Of a DNA stretch of 6,695 nt, positions 1-5,792 are shown one piece after another. Under the pieces are notes generated by a model, which worked only from the letters and a program-made list of their open reading frames with translations, had not been told where the DNA came from and ran no database searches. The position numbers were made by a program, and so were the translations under genes. Within the stretch, counting starts at the first letter, position 1. Each line of letters opens with the position of its first letter. The stretch is from Spirochaetes bacterium RBG_16_67_19 (GTDB lineage: Bacteria > Spirochaetota > Spirochaetia > SZUA-6 > DRHE01): the NCBI GenBank assembly GCA_001829505.1, contig MIBK01000209.1, forward strand, positions 1 through 6,695, given 5' to 3'.

Positions 1-345
1 CACAACCTGATCGTGTACCGCCGCGACGGACTGTGGGGCTCGGTGTCCCAGTCCCGCCACGAGGAGCTGCGCGGCAAGCCCGCCTCTTTCGCCTCCCTGC
101 GCGAGCTGGTGCTCTCCTACCATCCGGACTACTTCAGCGACTGGACCCACGACCGCAACGACCTGACCCTGCGGGGCTTTTCCCCGCCCATCGACCTGCG
201 CGGCTTCGGGCCGGGCTGGGTCACCTCGCCCGGGGCCTGGCACCTGTACTTCCGGCTGCTGGACGGGGTGCGGCTGGAGAAGCTCTTCTTTACCGGCCTC
301 GAGGACCGCTGGTACGACTATCCGCCGGAGAGCCTCTACGATTGA
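1..345 (+). CDS. Conserved protein, C-terminal part (5' end outside window); possibly transglutaminase-like
   Basis: An open frame enters at base 1 and reads 114 residues to a TGA stop, so only the C-terminal part is visible; the internal GTG at base 13 is not a convincing start. The fragment opens with HNLIVYRRDGLWGSVSQSRH, followed by LRELVLSYHPDYFSDW and LTLRGFSPPIDLRGFG, and is soluble with no membrane segment. From memory, the order 'His-x-x-x-x-[FY]-R, then WG-x-[VI]-[SA]-[KQ]-S, then LREL-x-[LM]-SY, then TLR-x-[FY]-S-x-P-x-[DN]L' resembles the end of a family of bacterial proteins annotated as transglutaminase-like. The HNL histidine could then be part of a Cys-His-Asp triad, but the Cys would lie outside the window. 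This assignment is tentative and rests on motif memory only. The 3' end overlaps the convergent transporter gene by 56 bp. The coding call is firm because the protein has a sensible composition in a GC-rich frame; the function is uncertain. Confidence 0.72.
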   Translation, partial: HNLIVYRRDGLWGSVSQSRHEELRGKPASFASLRELVLSYHPDYFSDWTHDRNDLTLRGFSPPIDLRGFGPGWVTSPGAWHLYFRLLDGVRLEKLFFTGLEDRWYDYPPESLYD

Positions 346-1315
346 GAAAGGCGTTGCGCAGGAATGCCGCGATCAATAACTGCCAGGGGTGATACAGCAG
401 GACCGGCAGCAGCACCAGTCCCAAAGCCAGCGGGCTGCGCGCGAAGTAGGCGGTGAGCAGCGGCACGCCCAGGGCCATGGTCTTTTGGGGAGCGGCGAAG
501 CAGGCGGAAATCACCTCCGGGCGCGCGAAGCCCAGGAGCCGGGCCCCGCCGTAAGCCAGGGCCACCATCAGCAGCTGCATAAGCGCCAGGTAGGCGAACG
601 GCCAGGGGGCCCGCGACAGGTGGGCCAGGAAGGCCGGGTCCCCGGCGCTGTCCGCCATGGTCAGGAGGATCACCCCCAGAAGCAGGGCGTTGCTGAGCTG
701 GGCCAGGAGCCCGCGGCCGCGCTCGGCCAGGGCTCTCAGGAAGCGGCGCAGGAGCTGGCCGGCGGCCAGGGGCAGCAGGATCTGCAGGGCCAGGTCGCGG
801 AGGATGGCCTGCAGCTCTTCGCCCGGCAGGCTCTGACCCGTGCCGCGCAGCAGCAGCGCCAGGAGCAGCGGGGAGAGGAACACCCCGGACAGGTTGGACA
901 GCGCGGCGTTGAACAGGGTGCCCATGACGTTCCCCCCTGTTACCTGGGTGAACACCACGCAGCTGGCGATGGTCGTGGGCAGGACCGACAGCGCCAGGAT
1001 GCCGGCGGACAGCTCCGGCCCGAACAGCCTGCGCAGCGGCAGGGAGGTCAGGAAGAACAGCGCGGGGGTCAGCAGGAACAAAAAGGCCTGCACGTACAGG
1101 TGCAGCCGCCAGGAGGCCAGGCCCGCCCCGATGGACTCCGAGGGCAGGGTGAGGCCGGCGATCAGGAACAGGGCCGCGATGAGGGCCAGGCGCGTGGCGG
1201 AGCCGGGATTGATGCGCTGGCCCGCTTCCGGCGCCAGGAGGCCCAGGAGGATGGCGGCCAGCATGCCCAGCAGGAACCAGTTGCGCCGTAGGAAGCTGGT
1301 GACGGCTCCGGGCAT
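290..1315 (-). CDS. Bile acid:sodium symporter family transporter, SLC10A7/YfeH-like
   Basis: A 341-residue integral membrane protein with about nine to ten hydrophobic helices and a short basic N-terminus (MPGAVTSFLRRNW). Family-typical signatures are LPTTIASCVVFTQVTGGNV at residues 112-130, NAALSNLSGVFLSPL at 136-150, APQKTMALGVPL at 275-286 and LLYHPWQLL at 306-314. These match the SBF-like branch (SLC10A7, E. coli YfeH) rather than classical bile-acid carriers. That branch is predicted to move small organic anions with sodium, but the bacterial substrate is unknown. I chose the ATG at 1315 because an AGGA lies 6 nt upstream and the hydrophobic domain starts just after it; a longer frame back to 1564 runs antisense into the prenyltransferase gene and is not membrane-like. 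Residues 325-341 (NRRGSPADSRTSGPRGR) are encoded entirely in the overlap with the convergent gene and look like a non-family tail. It is divergently arranged with the prenyltransferase gene. Confidence 0.93.
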   Translation of the reverse strand: MPGAVTSFLRRNWFLLGMLAAILLGLLAPEAGQRINPGSATRLALIAALFLIAGLTLPSESIGAGLASWRLHLYVQAFLFLLTPALFFLTSLPLRRLFGPELSAGILALSVLPTTIASCVVFTQVTGGNVMGTLFNAALSNLSGVFLSPLLLALLLRGTGQSLPGEELQAILRDLALQILLPLAAGQLLRRFLRALAERGRGLLAQLSNALLLGVILLTMADSAGDPAFLAHLSRAPWPFAYLALMQLLMVALAYGGARLLGFARPEVISACFAAPQKTMALGVPLLTAYFARSPLALGLVLLPVLLYHPWQLLIAAFLRNAFLNRRGSPADSRTSGPRGR

Positions 1316-1373
1316 GGCGCATCCTACCACGCCCGTCTTTACTGCCACAATTCCGTGTGCTACGGTGTTGCCC
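1316..1373. promoter_or_regulatory. Divergent intergenic region with possible promoters for both flanking genes
   Basis: These 58 bp are all the DNA between the two divergent starts, so both promoters must lie here or inside the neighbouring genes. On the plus strand, TTTACT (1338-1343), a 17-bp spacer and TACGGT (1361-1366) make a weak -35/-10 pair. The -10 ends 7 nt before the ATG, which would give a leaderless or nearly leaderless mRNA, and there is no good Shine-Dalgarno. On the minus strand, TTGTGG (1345-1350) and TAGGAT (1321-1326) are 18 bp apart, but the latter more likely serves as a ribosome-binding site. All hexamers are poor consensus matches. The region being regulatory is well supported by gene layout; the specific boxes are guesses. 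Confidence 0.4.
1322..1325 (-). promoter_or_regulatory. Ribosome binding site of the SLC10A7-like transporter gene
   Basis: AGGA on the minus strand with 6 nt before the ATG at 1315. It is the main reason for choosing this start over longer in-frame alternatives. Confidence 0.5.
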
Positions 1374-2336
1374 ATGCGTGGTTTCTGGAAGAAGGTCGCC
1401 CTGTGGATCAAGGCCTCCCGCGCCCTGTACACCATCACGGTGCTGCTGCCCTGCTGCCTGGGCGCGGTGGTGGCCTGGCAGGCGGGGGTCCCGTTCCAGG
1501 GCGGGCTGCTGGCATTGATCCTGGTGGGCATGATGTTCGCCAACATCGGCACCAACTTCACCAACGACTACTTCGACTATCGTTCCGGCGTGGACCGCCG
1601 GGACCGGGGCAGGGTGTACAAGCAGGGGGCGGAGGTCCTCATGGAGAATCCGCTGGCGGAGAGCGGCTCGGTGGACGGCTTCGCCGCCTACTTCTTCTCC
1701 CCCCGGGCCATCCTGGCTTCCGCCGCGGCCAGCTTCGCCGTGACGGCCGCGATCGGCGCGTACCTGGCGGCGCGGGTGGACTGGCGCATCCTGCCGCTGG
1801 GTGCGGCGGGCCTGGCGGCCGGCTATTTTTACACCGCCCCGCCGGTCAAGTTCGGCTACCGGGGCTTCGGGGACCTGATCTGCTTCCTGGGCTCCGGGCC
1901 ATTCCCGGTGCTGGGCACCTACTTCCTGTTCACCGGCCGCCTGTCCTGGACCGCGGCGCTGGCTGGGGTCATCGCGGGACTGTGGGTGGACGCCATTCTG
2001 TACATCGGCAACGTGCCGGACGCCGAGGCGGATCGCGCGGTGGGCAAGACCACCCTGAGCACCCTGCTGGGGCGCGGGGCCGTGCGCGTGCTGGGGCCGC
2101 TGTACTACGGGTTGTCCTACCTCCTGCTGGCCGCCTCCGTGGCCTTCCGCCTGTTCCCGGCCTGGGCGCTGCTCGGCCTGCTGCCGCTGCCGCTGGCGGT
2201 GCGCGCCCTGGCCATCGCCGGCAGGAACTACGACGACATCCCCCGCTTCGCCCCGGCCATCCTCACCACGGTCCAGGTGTTCGCCCTGTCCACCCTGCTG
2301 CTGGGGCTGGGCTTCGTGCTGGACCGGGCGTTGTGA
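1374..2336 (+). CDS. UbiA-family prenyltransferase (MenA-like), catalytic motifs intact
   Basis: A 320-residue polytopic membrane protein with about eight to nine helices. UbiA-fold enzymes transfer a polyprenyl chain from its diphosphate to an aromatic or other acceptor within the membrane. The first Asp-rich motif is complete (NFTNDYFDYRSGVD, residues 61-74; N64, D65, D68, D74). The second is also complete (NVPDAEAD, residues 213-220; D216 and D220), as is the YTAPPVKFGYRGFGDL loop near 153-168. The pattern 'NDYFDY-x-SG-x-D' is closest to MenA (1,4-dihydroxy-2-naphthoate polyprenyltransferase), but the loop differs from textbook MenA, and no other quinone-pathway gene is in the window, so the acceptor is not determined. 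The ATG at 1374 starts a typical N-terminus (MRGFWKKVALWIKASRALYT). The frame stays open upstream to base 840 but only as antisense of the transporter. Ribosome-binding signal is weak. The next UbiA-like gene begins 10 bp after the stop, indicating an operon. Confidence 0.92.
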   Translation: MRGFWKKVALWIKASRALYTITVLLPCCLGAVVAWQAGVPFQGGLLALILVGMMFANIGTNFTNDYFDYRSGVDRRDRGRVYKQGAEVLMENPLAESGSVDGFAAYFFSPRAILASAAASFAVTAAIGAYLAARVDWRILPLGAAGLAAGYFYTAPPVKFGYRGFGDLICFLGSGPFPVLGTYFLFTGRLSWTAALAGVIAGLWVDAILYIGNVPDAEADRAVGKTTLSTLLGRGAVRVLGPLYYGLSYLLLAASVAFRLFPAWALLGLLPLPLAVRALAIAGRNYDDIPRFAPAILTTVQVFALSTLLLGLGFVLDRAL

Positions 2337-2346
2337 GAGCGCCCCG

Positions 2347-3264
2347 GTGAGCCTGCTCAGGCGCCGGTCGGGGCGCCGGTCAGGGCGCCGGTCGGGGCGC
2401 GGCGCCCTGCCGCGGGCGCTGGCCTTCCTGCGCAGCCGCCTGCTGGGCGCGGTGAGCCTGCCGGCGCTCATCGGGGCGGCCTGGGCCTGGCGGGCCGGGG
2501 CGTTTGGGCCGGCCGGCGGTCCGAAGGCCTGGCCGGCGCTTCTGCGCCTGGGGATCGCCCTGGCCGGCCTGGCCGCGGTGGAGCTGATGAACCTGTTCGG
2601 TGCGGACTACTTGCGGCACCAGCGGCACCAGCGGCAGGGGGGGAGCGAGCTGGGGCCGCAGCTTCCGGGCAATCCCGTGTCTGCCCGTCTGCGGCCGGCG
2701 GCGATCCCCCGCCTGCTGTTGGGGCTGGCCGCGGCCGGGCTGGCGGCGCTCCTGTACTTCACGGAGACCGTCGGCCCGGGCGTGCTGGCCTTCCTTCTGC
2801 CGGCAGCGGCGGTGGGCGTCCTGTACTTGTTCTCGCCGTTCCCCTACGCCTTCCTGGGCACCGCCCTGGTGCCGCCGTTGGTGGCCGGGGGCGTGGCCTT
2901 CGTCCTGCTGGGCCGGGTGTCGGCCGCCGCCTTCTTAAGTGCCCTGCCGGTGAGCCTGGTTTCCGCCGGGGTCATTCTGACCTACAAGGTGGCCTACCGC
3001 CGCCAGCCGCCGCCCCACTGGGCGCGGGCTCTGGCCGTGCTCCTGCCCTACGTGCTGGCGGACGTGCTGGTGGCGGCTTTCCTGCTGGCCCGGGTGTACC
3101 CGCGCTCCGGGTTCTTCGCGCTGCTTCCGGCCATCGTGTTTCCCGGCTGGATCGCCCGCCTGTTGTTCAATGAAACGCGCGATCCGGTGCCGGCCACGGC
3201 CCTGGGCGTATTGCTGCACAGCACCCTGTGCCTGGCCATCGCCGCCGGCTTGTTCTGGGGCTAA
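2347..3264 (+). CDS. Degenerate UbiA-like membrane protein, paralogue of the upstream gene, lacking catalytic Asp motifs
   Basis: A 305-residue protein with about eight to nine hydrophobic helices, starting at GTG 10 bp after the upstream stop with almost no Shine-Dalgarno, so probably translationally coupled. By eye it aligns along its length with the preceding prenyltransferase: SLPALIGAAWAWRAG matches LLPCCLGAVVAWQAG, YLFSPFPYAFLGTALVPPL matches the YTAPP loop region, and LLGRVSAAAFLSAL matches LFTGRLSWTAALAG. Catalytic residues are mostly gone. Motif 1 has become FGADYLRHQRHQRQG (residues 84-98), keeping one Asp (D87), with D68 replaced by Arg and D74 by Gln. Motif 2 has become YKVAYRRQPPP (213-223), with no Asp. 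The frame is intact with good GC-rich codon use, so it looks like a living gene, not a pseudogene. The N-terminus holds an Arg-Arg-Ser-Gly repeat. Possible roles are a non-catalytic partner of the active enzyme or a changed activity; both are inference. Its stop overlaps the convergent phosphoesterase stop by 4 bp. Confidence 0.85.
   Translation: MSLLRRRSGRRSGRRSGRGALPRALAFLRSRLLGAVSLPALIGAAWAWRAGAFGPAGGPKAWPALLRLGIALAGLAAVELMNLFGADYLRHQRHQRQGGSELGPQLPGNPVSARLRPAAIPRLLLGLAAAGLAALLYFTETVGPGVLAFLLPAAAVGVLYLFSPFPYAFLGTALVPPLVAGGVAFVLLGRVSAAAFLSALPVSLVSAGVILTYKVAYRRQPPPHWARALAVLLPYVLADVLVAAFLLARVYPRSGFFALLPAIVFPGWIARLLFNETRDPVPATALGVLLHSTLCLAIAAGLFWG
2360..2400 (+). repeat. 12-bp tandem repeat, about 3.4 copies, coding for Arg-Arg-Ser-Gly repeats
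   Basis: The unit GGCGCCGGTCGG begins at 2360, 2372 and 2384, and a partial copy (GGCGC) starts at 2396. The middle copy differs by one base (GGTCAG), which is silent. Because 12 is a multiple of three, the repeat stays in frame and writes R-R-S-G three times near the N-terminus of the degenerate UbiA-like protein, giving a strongly basic cytosolic leader ahead of its first helix. Each unit contains the palindrome GGCGCC. Confidence 0.85.
2614..2640 (+). repeat. 9-bp tandem repeat at the position of the first Asp-rich motif
   Basis: CGGCACCAG occurs at 2614-2622 and 2623-2631, followed by the partly matching CGGCAGGGG at 2632-2640. It encodes R-H-Q-R-H-Q-R-Q-G, residues 90-98 of the degenerate UbiA-like protein. 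This is where the upstream paralogue carries the second half of its NDxxDxxxxxD motif, so the repeat occupies the place of the missing aspartates. Confidence 0.8.
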
Positions 3265-4109
3265 GCCTGCGGGGCTGTATCCGCCGGTGGCCGGCCGGGG
3301 TGGTGGGTTTCGGCGCGATGGGCCTCGGCGGCTTGAGCTTCGGCGGGGACCTTGGGCTGGCAGAAGCGCACCGTGCGCAGCGCCAGCGAGCCGCCGGCCA
3401 GGTCGATCAGGTTGAAACCGGGCGGCTCATCCGAAAGGGCCGCCCGCGGCGAGTCGGCGGCGCCGCTGAACTGGAAGCTCACCGCCGGGCAGGTGGCGGC
3501 CATCACGCCCCGGTGCAGGCAGGTGTGCTGCAGGTGCAGGTGCGCGGCGAAAACGCCCAGGATGTTGCGGGAATAGGGCGGAATGATCTCCCAGAAGCCG
3601 TCGGCGTTGGCCAGCTTGAGCTTGTCCAGCCAGCCGACGCCCGTATCGAAGGGGGGGTGGTGCAGGAAGACCAGCACCTGCTTCTGCGAGTTGCGGTGCA
3701 GGTCCTCGTTGAGCCACAGCAGCTGCTTCTCCTCCAGGCGGCCGAACTCCTTGCCGGCGCAGGCCGAGTACAGCATCACGAAGTGCACGCTCTTCAGGTC
3801 GAAGGAGTAATACCCGGGGAACTCGGGGCCGCGCTGGGCGGCCTTGCGGAAGCCGGCCAGCGAGTCGTGGTTGCCCAACACCGCGTGGACCGGAACCTGC
3901 AGGTCCTTGAACAGGTCCAATACCGCCTGGTAGCTGGAGTGCTCCCCGTCCTCCAGCAGATCCCCACCCAGCACGACCAGGTCCGGGGCCGGGACCTGCT
4001 TGCGGATCGCCGCCACCGCCGCAGCCAGGTTGGCGTAGGGACTCACGCCGTGGAGCGTCTTGTTGGGGGAGCCGGGCAGGTGCAGATCGGCCAGGTGTAC
4101 GATACGCAT
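3261..4109 (-). CDS. Calcineurin-like metallophosphoesterase, CpdA/Icc-like
   Basis: A 282-residue soluble protein with the metallophosphoesterase metal-binding blocks in order: ADLHL (D8, H10), GGDLLEDGE (D50), LGNHD (N80, H81), FLHHPPF (H150/H151) and AAHLHLQ (H190, H192). The last block is AHLH where GHxH is usual; both His ligands remain, so activity is expected. The region after it (CPAVSFQF, residues 207-214, and PPGFNLIDL, 229-237) resembles CpdA/Icc-type class III phosphodiesterases, some of which hydrolyse cyclic nucleotides; the substrate here is unproven. No signal peptide, so cytoplasmic. Residues 253-282 form an Ala/His/Pro-rich tail that is probably disordered. I chose ATG 4109, since MRIVHLADLHL is the standard family N-terminus; ATG 4121 would add only MLGR. 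It is the last gene of the minus-strand run, 40 bp after the PLP enzyme, possibly with its own promoter. Its TAG stop overlaps the convergent TAA in CTAA. Confidence 0.92.
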   Translation of the reverse strand: MRIVHLADLHLPGSPNKTLHGVSPYANLAAAVAAIRKQVPAPDLVVLGGDLLEDGEHSSYQAVLDLFKDLQVPVHAVLGNHDSLAGFRKAAQRGPEFPGYYSFDLKSVHFVMLYSACAGKEFGRLEEKQLLWLNEDLHRNSQKQVLVFLHHPPFDTGVGWLDKLKLANADGFWEIIPPYSRNILGVFAAHLHLQHTCLHRGVMAATCPAVSFQFSGAADSPRAALSDEPPGFNLIDLAGGSLALRTVRFCQPKVPAEAQAAEAHRAETHHPGRPPADTAPQA

Positions 4110-4116
4110 GCGTCCC

Positions 4117-4145
4117 AGCATAGCGGGGAAGCCTGAGGCCCGCAA
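4117..4145 (-). promoter_or_regulatory. Possible promoter of the metallophosphoesterase gene
   Basis: In the 40-bp gap before this gene, the minus strand reads TTGCGG (4140-4145), a 17-bp spacer, then TATGCT (4117-4122), which ends 7 nt before the ATG at 4109. The geometry suits a housekeeping sigma factor and would start transcription at or next to the ATG, giving a leaderless mRNA. Hexamer matches are moderate (3 of 6 and 4 of 6). Co-transcription with the upstream gene is equally possible, because no terminator lies in the gap. Confidence 0.3.
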
Positions 4146-4149
4146 TCCC

Positions 4150-5310
4150 TCAGGACAGGACGCGGGCCAGGCGCTCCAGCGCTTCCCGGAGCACGGCCCG
4201 CGGGCAGGCCAGGTTCAGGCGCTGGAAGCCCTGGCCGCCGCTGCCGAACATGGGGCCGTCGTCCAGCCAGACCCGGGCCTGGTGCAGGATGCGCCGCTTG
4301 AGCTCCGCGTCGGAAAGGCCCAGCGCCCGGAAGTCCAGCCAGACCAGGTAGGTCCCTTCCAGGGGGAAAACCCCGGCCGCCGGCAGGCTGGCCTTCAGAA
4401 AATCCTTCAAGAACCGGTAGTTGCCGGCCACATAGGCCAGCACCTGCTCCAGCCAGGGAGCGCCGTGCCTCCAGGCGGCTTCGGCACTGACCACGCTGCA
4501 GGCATTGGCCACGCTGGTCCACAGCGCTTCCTTCGCGGTCCGGAATCTCCGCCGCAGCTCGGGGTCGGGGATCACCGCCAGCGAACCGCCCAGCCCGGCC
4601 AGGTTGAAGGTCTTGGTGGCGGACAGCAGGGTCACCGTCCGGCCGGCCAGCTGCGGGGACAGCAAGGCGGTGGGCAGGTGGCAATGACCGGGCAGCACCA
4701 GGTCGCAGTGGATCTCGTCGCTCACCACGATCAGCCCGCGGCGCAGGCAGATCTCCGCCAGCCCCTCCATCTCCTCCCGGCGCCACACCCGGGCCACGGG
4801 ATTGTGCGGGCTGCAGAGGATGAGCAACCGGGTGCGGTCCGTGACGCTGCGCTCCAGGTGCTCCAGGTCCAGGGTGTAGCCTCCGCCTTGCAGGCGCAGC
4901 GGGTTCTCCAGAACCTCGCGCCCGTTCCTGCGGATGCATTCCGCGAAGGGGTAGTAGACCGGAGGCTGGATCACCACGCTTTCCCCCGGCGCGGTGAAGG
5001 CCTGGATGGCCAGGTTGATGGCGGGCACCACCCCGGGGCAGGCCAGGAGCCATTCGCGCCGCAGGTCCCAGCCGTGCCGCGCGCGCGTCCAGTCGGCAGC
5101 GGCCTGGTACCAGGATTCCGGCTCCAGGGTGTAGCCGAACACGCCGTGCCGGACGCGCCGCCGCAGGGCAGCCAGCACCTCCCGGGGGGCGGGGAAGTCC
5201 ATGTCCGCCACCCAAAGGGGAAGAAGCCCCTCCTGGCCGGCCAGGCGCTTCTGGAAATCCCACTTCAGGGAGGCGGTGCCGCGCCGGTCGGTGAGCCGGT
5301 CCAGGTTCAT
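4150..5310 (-). CDS. MalY/PatB-type PLP-dependent C-S lyase / aminotransferase
   Basis: A 386-residue fold-type I PLP enzyme of full family length. Signatures in order: SLKWDF (14-19), LPLWVADMDFPAP (30-42, the hallmark of the MalY/PatB branch), PPVYYPF (116-122), CSPHNPVARVW (166-176, with N170), VSDEIHCDLV (196-205, with D198, which pairs with the cofactor ring nitrogen), SATKTFNLAGL (230-240, with K233 as the Schiff-base lysine), and RLNLACPR (364-371, the carboxylate-binding Arg region). Members are cystathionine beta-lyases or cysteine-S-conjugate beta-lyases that release a thiol or homocysteine, pyruvate and ammonia; a few act as aminotransferases. The exact substrate cannot be read from sequence. 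Cytoplasmic. Its ATG overlaps the stop of the flavodoxin gene in ATGA and has no clear Shine-Dalgarno, so translation is probably coupled to that gene. No methionine- or sulfur-metabolism gene is adjacent. Confidence 0.95.
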   Translation of the reverse strand: MNLDRLTDRRGTASLKWDFQKRLAGQEGLLPLWVADMDFPAPREVLAALRRRVRHGVFGYTLEPESWYQAAADWTRARHGWDLRREWLLACPGVVPAINLAIQAFTAPGESVVIQPPVYYPFAECIRRNGREVLENPLRLQGGGYTLDLEHLERSVTDRTRLLILCSPHNPVARVWRREEMEGLAEICLRRGLIVVSDEIHCDLVLPGHCHLPTALLSPQLAGRTVTLLSATKTFNLAGLGGSLAVIPDPELRRRFRTAKEALWTSVANACSVVSAEAAWRHGAPWLEQVLAYVAGNYRFLKDFLKASLPAAGVFPLEGTYLVWLDFRALGLSDAELKRRILHQARVWLDDGPMFGSGGQGFQRLNLACPRAVLREALERLARVLS

Positions 5311-5792
5311 GACGGGAGCTGGCCCACCCGGCGGAGGATGTCCTGAAGATCCTCGGGCCGGAAACGCGAGAGCTCTCCCACTCCCTGCACCAGGGCCCGG
5401 ACCAGCAGGCGGTCGAAAAATCTCAAGGAGTCCGGGCGGATCTCTCCGCCCAGGGTCCAGCGGCCGAAGGCGTGCAGGGACAGCCAGTCCGGATAGGCGG
5501 AGTCCAGCTGGGCCCGGGCCTTCTCCCCCTCGTACAGGCAGCAGATGAACAGCCCCACGGGCACGCGCAGCAGCGCGGAGCGGTGCCGCTGGCAGAAACG
5601 CGTCACCCCCGCGGGCACCGCCCCGGCGTAGATCGGGCTGCCCAGCAGCACCAGGTCGAAGGCCGCCGGGGAAAGCCGGCCTTCCCGCCGCAGGTCAGCC
5701 ACGGTGACCTCGCCGGCGAGCTTCCCGGCCAGCAGCTCGGCGTACCTGCGGGTGCAGCCGTAGCGCGAGCGGTAGGCGATCAGGATCTTCAC
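5307..5792 (-). CDS. Flavodoxin-domain protein, HemG-like (menaquinone-dependent protoporphyrinogen oxidase type)
   Basis: A 161-residue single-domain flavodoxin-like protein. The N-terminal strand MKILIAY is followed by the FMN phosphate-binding loop RSRYGCTRRYAE (residues 8-19). The second flavin loop is VLLGSPIYAGAVP (48-60), and later segments are GLFICCLYEGE (80-90) and GGEIRPDSLRFFDRLL (115-130). The early SPIYAG and the 'GG-x-[LI]' region are typical of the Flavodoxin_5/HemG family, which oxidises protoporphyrinogen with menaquinone in enterobacteria. Many bacterial members have no proven haem role, and no haem gene is here, so I do not assign hemG. Start is GTG at 5792, supported by a strong AAGGAGGG 6 nt upstream. 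It overlaps the preceding small membrane-protein gene by 4 bp (GTGA) and the following PLP-enzyme gene by 4 bp (ATGA), so the three are one translational unit. Confidence 0.9.
   Translation of the reverse strand: MKILIAYRSRYGCTRRYAELLAGKLAGEVTVADLRREGRLSPAAFDLVLLGSPIYAGAVPAGVTRFCQRHRSALLRVPVGLFICCLYEGEKARAQLDSAYPDWLSLHAFGRWTLGGEIRPDSLRFFDRLLVRALVQGVGELSRFRPEDLQDILRRVGQLPS

Noticed and set aside
840..1373. N-terminal extension of the prenyltransferase frame
   Set aside because: The extra 178 residues are antisense to the transporter, Arg/Ser-rich and not membrane-like; the family N-terminus begins at the ATG at 1374.
1316..1564. N-terminal extension of the SLC10A7-like transporter frame
   Set aside because: The extension overlaps the start of the prenyltransferase gene antisense; the ATG at 1315 has an AGGA at good spacing and matches the family N-terminus.
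336..2471. A 711-codon open frame on the minus strand
   Set aside because: The translation is rich in Arg, Gly, Pro, Gln and His with no domain, and spans two real genes on opposite strands. It is a shadow frame typical of high-GC DNA.
3228..4136. A 302-codon open frame on the plus strand, opposite the phosphoesterase
   Set aside because: No recognisable domain, and it is antisense to a gene with all metallophosphoesterase motifs.
4110..4149. Possible terminator between the PLP enzyme and the phosphoesterase
   Set aside because: There is a short palindrome (GCCTGAGGC) but no stem with a usable loop and no T-run.
5281..5290. GCGCCGGTCG, identical to part of the 12-bp repeat at 2360-2400
   Set aside because: A single 10-bp copy inside a coding region is expected by chance in GC-rich DNA.
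4060..5346. A 428-codon open frame on the plus strand, opposite the PLP enzyme
   Set aside because: Gln/Gly/His-rich low-complexity product, antisense to a clear MalY/PatB gene over its full length.
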